From Herpomyces periplanetae (lineage: Eukaryota > Ascomycota > Laboulbeniomycetes > Herpomycetales > Herpomycetaceae): DNA of 64,000 bases. The stretch lies in contig WMKJ01000033.1 of the NCBI GenBank assembly GCA_009733715.1, forward strand, positions 47,828-111,827, in the 5' to 3' direction. Position 1 is the stretch's first letter, and each line of letters begins with the position of its first letter. Both the position numbers and the translations under genes were made by a program. The notes under the pieces were generated by a model, which was given only the letters and a program-made list of their open reading frames with translations, searched no databases and was not told where the DNA came from. Positions 56,671-64,000 of the stretch are shown in pieces.

Positions 56671-58431
56671 ATGGAAGAAAAGAAAGTAGAAGAAGTGGCA
56701 AGGGGGGAGCGGGAGAATTTATACAAAGAAACAGAAGGCAAGCGAGCAAGAGTGGAAGGAACGAGAGTCTCTGAATCCAGCAAGCGCATCCGGTTAGGCG
56801 AGAACAGATTTGGTTGTGGGAAGAGCAATATTGCAAGCGAACTTTTGGAGTATTGGGATATATTGTTGGAGGAGAGTTCACGGGTTTTTGGGGAAGATGG
56901 TGGGAGTGAAGAAGAGGTATGGGGTGAGGGGAGGGAAGGGTTTGAGGAATCGAAAATTGGAGTGTCAGTATGGAGTGTCAATGAAAAAAGTAGATTTTTT
57001 CGTGGGTTAAGAAAGTTTGGGAGACATGAAATTGAAAAGATATGCGACTTGGTTAACGGGAGAAAAGGGCGATTGGAATATGAAAATCAGAATATAACTA
57101 GAGGCTCACGCAGGCAAAAGGTGGATGGGGATGAAGTGGTTTATAAGTCTATATTTGAATGTAGATTGTACGAAATGCGACTTAGAGCAAGTCTTGAGAG
57201 AGCGATGGAAGAAATTGAAGTAAAACGATTAGTATTTCGGGCAAATGGGGCTTGTGAATTCGCGATGGAAGTTGGCAATTTTCAAGTTGAAAGTGAAAAT
57301 GCAAGTAGTGATGCTAGGGGCATATGTGCAGATGAGGTTATAGGGAGAGGAGAAAATTATCCCAATGAAGAGGAAGTGGGCGTGGGTAGCTCAAGGGAAG
57401 AGTTACTGAGTTATAGAGAAATTCCAGCAGCTTTTGAAGTTCAGGAAAATGGACGGTTGTATAACTTCCTAGAGAGTGCAGCGGCGTACTGGACGAAGGT
57501 AACGTGGGAAATGGATGTTAAACGGGAAATTGAGGAATTTGGAGAATTTGCACTTTTGAATCAAAACATAGCGGATAGCCTGGGTACGGTTAAGCAAGCA
57601 AGAGAGAATGATTTACTTGATCATGTTAAATCGGCGAATTTACTGAATCTGGCAAACTTTCTTGTTTTATCTCGTAATATATTCATGTCACCGTTTGCAC
57701 CGTGCCCATCACCGTCGATTTTTCATTCGGCATTTGATGCTTTCCACAAAATTGTCGTTGATCTTGTGAGGAAAATTGTTCAAACTACTGTTAAACTTGC
57801 CGAACAAAGGGTTAATCCTTGCAGTGGGAATTTCAGCGAACTGGAAGCTTCATCACCATCAGTATCGGGACCTCATTTTCGTAAACGATTATTTCAGAGA
57901 TTTGTTAACAAATCTGACGTTAAGCTTGCGCTGAGTATATTAAATCTTGAAACCACGGCATTTAATTATTGGATTGACGTTGTGAAGCGGTACAAACTTT
58001 CCATTTATACTCGTCCTGTTCACTCGAATTCATCCCGGTATCCTATTTTTCTAACGGCTGATCAAGCACGTATAGCCTTACAGTATCAATCATCTAAATC
58101 CATGTATGCATATATTGAATCTCTTGTTTCCCATGATGAAAATAATTCGCCTAGCACGGTAGACTCATCCGGGGTATCAAGTTCACTGACTGATACTGAG
58201 GATGAAGAAATGTTGGAGGGTGTGGAAGATGATGATATAGATGCACTGGATATTGCTGAGTCCCGCTGTGAAGAACAGCGTCTATGTCAATTATTCAATT
58301 TGGATAATTCAATAATCCATCACGAAACTACCAAATTTCGGCAGGTGAAATCATTTGAAGATCTGCGTGATTTTCACCGTGCGAGTTGGTCCGATGCACA
58401 TATTAATCAATATCCGCATTTACAAAGTTAA
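56671..58431 (+). CDS. SANT-like protein, possibly Rrn5 (Pol I upstream factor)
   Basis: Single exon, 586 residues from MEEKKVEEVARGE; the frame opens earlier but only at TTG. The N-terminal 60 residues are basic, nuclear-localisation-like. A SANT/Myb-like helix set sits near residues 98-135: SVWSVNEKSRFFRGLRKFGR followed by HEIEKICDLV. The preceding LLEYWDILLEE and following YKSIFECRLYEMRL fit the layout of Rrn5, a subunit of the Pol I upstream activation factor. The similarity is weak and other SANT proteins remain possible. The C-terminal half has LLNLANFLVLSRNIFMSPFA, then an acidic stretch (LTDTEDEEMLEGVEDDDIDA). Coding-strand composition flips from purine-rich to pyrimidine-rich near 57,650, inside the gene. 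It shares a 280 bp divergent promoter with Irc3. Confidence 0.55.
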   Translation: MEEKKVEEVARGERENLYKETEGKRARVEGTRVSESSKRIRLGENRFGCGKSNIASELLEYWDILLEESSRVFGEDGGSEEEVWGEGREGFEESKIGVSVWSVNEKSRFFRGLRKFGRHEIEKICDLVNGRKGRLEYENQNITRGSRRQKVDGDEVVYKSIFECRLYEMRLRASLERAMEEIEVKRLVFRANGACEFAMEVGNFQVESENASSDARGICADEVIGRGENYPNEEEVGVGSSREELLSYREIPAAFEVQENGRLYNFLESAAAYWTKVTWEMDVKREIEEFGEFALLNQNIADSLGTVKQARENDLLDHVKSANLLNLANFLVLSRNIFMSPFAPCPSPSIFHSAFDAFHKIVVDLVRKIVQTTVKLAEQRVNPCSGNFSELEASSPSVSGPHFRKRLFQRFVNKSDVKLALSILNLETTAFNYWIDVVKRYKLSIYTRPVHSNSSRYPIFLTADQARIALQYQSSKSMYAYIESLVSHDENNSPSTVDSSGVSSSLTDTEDEEMLEGVEDDDIDALDIAESRCEEQRLCQLFNLDNSIIHHETTKFRQVKSFEDLRDFHRASWSDAHINQYPHLQS

Positions 58432-58850
58432 CGAAAACTGCCAATTTGGTTTTCCTTAAAGTACATTTTACAAAGGATGTAGAAACCAAGTTTGGTATGC
58501 ATAAAAGTTTCTATTTTTTGCATTGCATCACCGGTATTTTTGTAACCTGAAAATCTTCCCCGATCCCTTCCCTTCTTCCATCGCCACACAAACGGATGCT
58601 CGGGTCTATTCACGTGATCATTTCGGAACTCCCGTGACCCGTTGCTCGCTTAACAGCTGACTCAGCAGGTGCGAAGGGAAGATTCTGAGTAAGCGGCGCA
58701 CAAGGTAAATTTAGGAAGGGGAGACGAAGGTGTGTGGGATGGAATGGATTTTGCGAGATTTTTTTTCCATATTTTTGACGGATAAGTTTACGGGAAAGTT
58801 TAAGGATACTTTTGGGATTTAGCAGGTTACGATTTATTATTTAATTCATC
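58432..58850. other. Promoter of ribosomal protein eL8
   Basis: 420 bp; plus strand C-rich up to about 58,660 and sharply G-rich after it. CACGTG at 58611-58616. Confidence 0.5.
58611..58616. promoter_or_regulatory. CACGTG upstream of eL8
   Basis: About 240 bp before the eL8 ATG and some 50 bp left of an abrupt C-to-G plus-strand change. Confidence 0.45.
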
Positions 58851-59921
58851 ATGGTAAGGGGGATTTTACGTCCGTGTTTTGTGAAGACAGGAAGAAATAT
58901 TTGAGAGTGTCGATGTGCCCACTCGTTCTTATGTACAAGGCTGAGCAAGGGTGAAATGATGTTTACACGGTGAATATTATTGAAACTTGCTCGTAGAAAA
59001 GTTTGGGGAATTCGTTTAGTAGGATTGGCCCATGGTTAACGATTCTTCATACTTTTCAATGACAGCCTCCCAGTGGAAAAAAGCCGGCACCGGCCCCTTT
59101 CGCTTCATCAGCGAAGCCAGCCGTTAAGAAACAGCCAAAGGTAAGTTTTAGTATTTTTAGCAGGGAATTAAATGTGTACTTAAGTAATTAACTGGACACA
59201 AAATTTACAGAACCCGCTCATTGAACGACGACCTCGAAATTTTAATATTGGGCAAGATATTCAACCTAGGCGAAATCTATCGCGGATGGTAAAATGGCCG
59301 GAATACGTTCGTCTTCAACGGCAACGCAAGATTCTTAATCTTCGTCTTAAGGTTCCGCCCCAAATTGCCCAATTTTCACATACACTGGACCGAAATCTTG
59401 TTACGCAAACGTTTAAACTCTTGAGCAAATATCGACCGGAGACTAAACAGGTGAAAAAGGAACGTTTACTAAAGGAGGCTACGGCAATTGCAGAAGGAAA
59501 GAAGCGAGAAGATGTGAGCTCTAAGCCTTACTGTGTTAAGTATGGTCTTAACCATATTGTGGGGTTAATTGAGAATAAGAAAGCGTCGTTAGTACTTATT
59601 GCAAACGATGTAGACCCCATTGAGCTTGTTATATTCTTGCCGGTACTCTGTCGTAAGATGGGCGTTCCTTATGCAATTGTCAAGGGTAAGGCGAGACTTG
59701 GTACAGTTGTATATCAGAAGACGGCTACGGCACTCGCTATTACACAAGTTCGAAGTGAAGATAAGAGTGAACTGGCCAAGTTAATCTCTGCTATTAAAAC
59801 GGGTTACCTTGACAAGCACGAAGATTTACGGCGACAGTGGGGTGGGGGGATTATGGGAATTAAAGCTACAACAAGAATGGCAATTCGACGAAAACATTTG
59901 GAAAAATCTACTAATGTCTAG
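58851..59921 (+). CDS. RPL8: 60S ribosomal protein eL8 (L7a) with a single-codon first exon
   Basis: Large-subunit ribosomal protein. Exon 1 is just the ATG (58851-58853), followed at once by GTAAGG. Exon 2 is 59066-59140 and exon 3 is 59211-59921; 262 residues. The joined start reads [20 protein letters not shown], matching the MAPGKKVAPAPF start of yeast Rpl8. Exon 3 begins [20 protein letters not shown] and contains [65 protein letters not shown] and GKARLGTVV, all near-invariant. The alternative acceptor CCCAG four codons on would break the frame. An intron right after the start codon is known in ribosomal protein genes. Confidence 0.95.
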
Positions 59922-60352
59922 TGATGTAGTCATACCAGTAGGATGATCAAGATATCATCACGTGTGTACTAAATTTGTGGTAATTCCATGCATATAGTAC
60001 TTCAATGATATTAATTTGGAATGATTTGTCTGGGAATGGTGGAGATGAGGAATAGAATTTTAAAATTTGTCAAATCAGCTTGGATGAACAGGTACATGAG
60101 GATGTGGAGCACGTTCGGTAGCTGTGCTCGTTTGACTGTTGTATTTTACTCTTGTCATATACGTAGACATGATCATGGATTAATGCGACGACGGGTTTTA
60201 ATGAAACTTGATTACTTTAGATCGTGTATTAAATTTTGAGGGGGTCTTCCCGTGGTAAGTTAAAAGAGGTTAGGGTGTTTGGGGAAGAAAGAGATGGATT
60301 AGAGGGGTTGAAGTGAATTTGGAAGGGGAGGAAGGCAAGTACACGTGGGAGT
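59922..60352. other. Convergent 3' spacer, no gene seen
   Basis: 430 bp between the eL8 and P1 stop codons. A 72-codon frame at 60021-60239 has no recognisable content. Two CACGTG sites (59959 and 60342) lie here, not in a promoter position. Confidence 0.5.
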
Positions 60353-61000
60353 TTAGTCGAATAGGCCGAAGCCCATATCATCGTCGGATTCATCTTTCTC
60401 TGGATTAAGGGTAGCGAGTAAGCGGAAGTCTGGGAAGGGAATTGTAGGATTGACGAGGGGAATTGGTGGGATATTATTTCGAGGTACTTACCTTCTTCTT
60501 TGGCAGGTTTACCAGAACCAGCGGCGGCATCACCTTTGGCAGACGCAGCAGCGTCACCAGATGTACCGGCTGCTGAGGTAGCAGCCGCGGCAGCGGGAGC
60601 ACCTGAACCAACGTTTAGGAGAAGCTCTTTTACATTTTGGCCGGCTAGAGCCTATGAAGGAAGGAAGATGGGCAAGTTAGCGAATTGACCAAGGAAAAGG
60701 TAACGGATAAATTGGTGATAGGTTAGATTAGCGTAGAAGGCTTAGTTTTAGGAGCGATTTACCTTTGTAAATAAGGTCGTCCAAATAGGTTCAACGTCGG
60801 TGATGTTAGCGGCTTTGAGGAGACTTTGTAATTTATCAGACTAAAATGAGCACAAGCAGTAAGTATAGGTGTATACATTAATACAGTAAACGCAGAGGAA
60901 TGATTTGAGTAAGATGAAACGAGAAGCTTACAGAAACGTCAATTCCATCGTCAGCGAGTATTAACGCTGCGTAGGAAGTGGCGAGTTCTGCGTCGACCAT
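60353..61000 (-). CDS. RPP1: Acidic ribosomal stalk protein P1
   Basis: Stalk protein that recruits translation GTPases. Exons 61000-60932, 60840-60763, 60651-60492 and 60399-60353 give 117 residues. The P1 N-terminus MVDAELATSYAALILADDGI distinguishes it from P2. The helical domain continues across introns as DVS-SDKLQSLLKAANITDVEP, IWTTLFTK-ALAGQNVKELLL and NVGSG. An Ala/Gly-rich hinge and a charged stretch lead to the invariant tail ESDDDMGFGLFD. The last exon is only 47 nt and carries that tail. The length is normal for the family. Confidence 0.95.
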
Positions 61001-64000
61001 GGTGAAAGAGGGAAGTGTGTATACGTCGAAAGATGGATGTGGAGGAAGGGCAGACTTGAAAAGGATGAGAAAATGGTTTGAAGCAGGGTAAGGCGTGAAA
61101 AAAAGATGGAAAAACAGACGTCGAGCAGATAAAATGTTCAAGACGAAAGAATGGAAAGCGGAAAAAAAAAACCACGAGAAAATGAAGCTTTTCCACTCCC
61201 AGCTGTAAGCAGAGGGAACGATTCGCTTAATTTTGACACTGGCACACAACGATCACGGGATTTGCGGATTGCTGGGGGATGTGGCGATGCAGGACGCACC
61301 GCCACTGGTGCGGGGCCGGTGTCGGCAGGACGGTCGGTAGGGTCGGCATTGTGATTGGCATGGATTGGGAAAGAAATGGCTATTTAACGCTATACTTGAC
61401 AGTGATTAAGACGATCGGATTAATTAACAATGTAGTGAGGACAAGGCGCAGCAACGGTATAGATACTGATAGGATTACTATAGTGAGTTGAGTGGGGTGC
61501 AGGTTTGTGATTTGGATGATTTAGGTTGGGCGTGCGGACAATTATTTTGAATAAGCTGGGAGTTCATTATTCAATCATACAGTATAAAGTTCAGTGAATA
61601 CTGACGGGAGAATGTTGGGTAAGGATAATTATAAAGCCAGGTTGAAAGTAACATTTCTGTTGAATGAAGGGTAATAATTGCGAAGAAATCTTACAGTGTA
61701 CAGCACACCGTATTTGCTTACACTGGGGAAGTATTGGGATAATCATCGTGGTGACGGTAAGTTTATGATCTCAGGTTGAGACGATTTCATTTGTACGGTC
61801 GAGTACTTACGTGGGCCCTTGGTTAGGCGCAGTATTAGGCTTATTTGTGTAAAAATCACGCTTATTCGACCAATAAGAAGGGAGAGGGCAAGATAAATGT
61901 TTTGAAGAAACTAAGTTGAACATACCATGGCGTAGTTTTATCATTGCATTAAGTACGAATCGGACTGTCTTGGGTTGGGACAGGACTTGGTATCCCCGGT
62001 AGTTTAGACGTCGGTAGATAGGTAGATAAAATTCTCTACGTTAAGACTGTAAAACCATGCATGTATGAGTAGGCGCGCGTACTGGTTGATTCATTATTCG
62101 ATAAGTCATTGAAGCAATTTACTACGGTTAGCCTACAATGGAATGATGAATGGGTAGATTAGTATAGATATGACGGGTGGACGAGCGTGTTTAATGGCTA
62201 ATGGGCTCTATACATGTTTCATATTAGTGCAGAGTAGCATGGAAGGGAAATTCCAACGAGATTCACAGGATAAGGTATTAAGTGCAAATTAAACCATCAC
62301 CACCCCCATGACTTATGTAGATGAAAAGGAATAATTGGCCATTTGAGTGAATTTTACACGTTCGTTGGCACGTACGTATGCACGACCATTATCCTAGGCT
62401 TAATTAACGGATCATTTGTTACACTAGTTATGATATGTGGGCTTGGTTAAGGACATTTAAGATTAGTATTGCCACCCACTCGTTCCATTATATAAACGAT
62501 TTTGCCTTTACCCGATTGACTTAATGGCGGCCTGGATCATTCAGGCTATTTTACTACAAGGCGCCGCACGGTTTGAGGGTGCAGGACATTGGGAGATATG
62601 GAAATTAGGGAATAAAGAGTTTGGGAAATTAATACAACGAGTATGGAATGGTAAAATGGTTGATATTTGGGTATATGAGGAGCGAATGTAAGAATGGAAG
62701 TTGGAGCTGGTGGATTTAGATGGGGTAATTGTTCAGCGGTCATTACAAGTGAGATGCTACACAAAGTTGCGATACTCGAGATTAGACACACGTGCTGGCG
62801 GGATGTATGTACGGATAAATGCAAAATGTGATCACGATAACGCCATGTATTGCATCGAGTAATGGATGTCCCAAGTGCGACGGAGAGTGAATTGTAGAAG
62901 GGAGTTTATGGGTAGAGGAGGGAGTGTACTGGAGGGAATGTATACGTTATATACGTGACCTTACATGTGTGCGGGCGAGTGCATGCCCAACATTATGTTT
63001 TGGTTGGGACAAGGACTATGCATGGGTAAGAACGTCGTCGAATTAACGTGTCAACTTCACATTAAGGGCCTGTTTCCCCTGCCTGGCTTTGCCTTGGAAC
63101 GGCATGGGATGGCGTTGGATTGCATGTTAGGTTTTTGCAAGCTGGGATGAGGTGACACGTTCTCACGTTAAACTGCCCGTCAGGCAATTGGCAATTATGA
63201 GTATGAAACCTTAGTAAAGGTAAGGGGCACAAAATGGTTTTATTTAAGGCTGACATGGGCTAAGTGAAGTTTAACATTGACGAAGTTTACAGGTAGCATG
63301 GATTCAGGGTGCATGCAAACAAATAAGAAGAACGGCTACTTAATAGACCAAATAAACTAGTATAAGTGTGGGAGAGAGGAAGCAGGTATGGCAATTGAGG
63401 TAATAGTAGGGAGGAAGCCCTAGAGAAAGGCATATTAATGGGCGCTATACATATCCTTGGTGAATGATTCCTTTACGGTAAAGGCGTATGTGACAGCGTT
63501 GATAGTGGATGATTTAGCCTATTATACGCAGGTATTCAGGCATGCGTGGGTAGGAGGGTAGAGGAGGTTTGATCAATGAGAGGGGTGATTGTTCAAGTTA
63601 ACACGGGAACAAGTTTTTGGCATGATACGGGTGGGTAAAGCAGGCATATGATTCATGGAACGTTTAAGGATATGATGAAGGGATTGTATGGATGGTACGA
63701 ATGGTTCGTTTACAGTGGGCAAGTTATTACACGGTCAAACGGGGAGTTGGAGGGAGGAGAAGAAAGTATATTATTTTTTGTTTCAAGTCAATGGATGGGT
63801 ATGACATTAATGTTCAGGGCAAAGGGAGGGGAAATGTGGTAGAAGGTAGAAGGAAGGGAGATCCTGACAGTGAATTAGAGAATGAAGTAGGGTATAGAGG
63901 GGAAAGTTGGAAGGGGAGTTATAAAGAAGGGAAACAAGAGATTCAATATATGCATACATGGATTTAGATGATTGATACTGTAAGGCTATACATGCTTGAT
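61001..64000. other. 3 kb without a recognisable gene
   Basis: From the P1 promoter to the window end. The plus strand is strongly purine-rich (long G/A runs around 62.6-62.95 kb and 63.35-63.95 kb). Open frames are under 100 codons, low-complexity and unconvincing. No RNA gene, repeat family or transposon was recognised; a gene lying beyond the window end could have its 5' or 3' flank here. Confidence 0.5.

Noticed and set aside
61151-61491. Two short GC-richer frames upstream of P1
   Set aside because: Gly/Arg-rich translation without start context; more likely promoter or 5' leader of P1 on the other strand.
1-64000. CRISPR arrays, integrases, insertion sequences, bacterial operons
   Set aside because: No regularly spaced repeats, transposase-like frames or ribosome-binding sites; the window is spliced eukaryotic DNA.

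Overview
The window is nuclear DNA from a eukaryote with a compact, intron-bearing genome. It is AT-leaning, with roughly 27 protein genes in 64 kb. Introns are mostly 50-250 nt. They start with GTAAGT, GTACGT, GTAGGT, GTGAGT or GTCAGT, and many carry a CTAAC or TTAAC branch-point-like motif shortly before the acceptor. The gene set points to an opisthokont, most likely an early-diverging fungus: ERG28 of the sterol C-4 demethylation complex, monofunctional thymidylate synthase, Irc3 and Msp1 homologues, saccharolysin-like M3 peptidases, a cytosolic-looking malate dehydrogenase of the mitochondrial type, and a possible Rrn5-like factor. A complex I subunit (NDUFA5) implies normal mitochondrial respiration, and an EED homologue implies a Polycomb PRC2 complex. 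I cannot name a species.

Layout. 0-12.6 kb: malate dehydrogenase (+), TRAPPC6/Trs33 (-), a YIPF6-type Yip1 protein (+), ERG28 (-), 3-ketoacyl-CoA reductase (+), seryl-tRNA synthetase (-), Rheb (-). 12.6-23 kb: Rab GDI, thymidylate synthase, Msp1/ATAD1 and CNOT2/NOT2, all on the minus strand. 22.9-28.5 kb: a 5.6 kb stretch without a recognisable gene. 28.5-33.7 kb: two tandem secreted M3 metallopeptidase paralogues, the second lacking the zinc site. 33.9-41 kb: RNA polymerase I subunit A49 (-), an unknown Ser/Pro-rich protein (-), ribosomal protein eS17 (+), a rhodanese/Cdc25-like protein (-). 41.5-46.6 kb: EED (+) facing a membrane-anchored PDI (-). 47.4-58.4 kb: NDUFA5 (+), Gtr2/RagC (-), NSUN5/Rcm1 (-), type II PI 4-kinase (+), Irc3 helicase (-), a SANT-like/possible Rrn5 protein (+). 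58.8-61 kb: ribosomal proteins eL8 (+) and P1 (-). The last 3 kb has no recognisable gene.

How the genes fit together. Many serve growth. Rheb and Gtr2/RagC are two separate inputs to TORC1; A49, eL8, eS17, P1, NSUN5 and SerRS make or run ribosomes. TRAPPC6, YIPF6, GDI and PI4K-II act in Golgi/endosome traffic. ERG28 and ketoacyl reductase act in ER lipid synthesis. Msp1, Irc3 and NDUFA5 are mitochondrial.

Most interesting observations. (1) The inactive, intact, secreted M3 paralogue next to its active sister. (2) CACGTG sites upstream of several of these genes that, judged by eye, sit where the plus strand changes from C-rich to G-rich. (3) An EED gene built from several very small exons with a long insertion. 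(4) A type II PI 4-kinase that lacks the usual Cys cluster but ends in Cys-Cys. (5) A perfect G-quadruplex motif and telomere-like motifs in intergenic DNA. All exon joins were made by reading the sequence; none is backed by transcript data.
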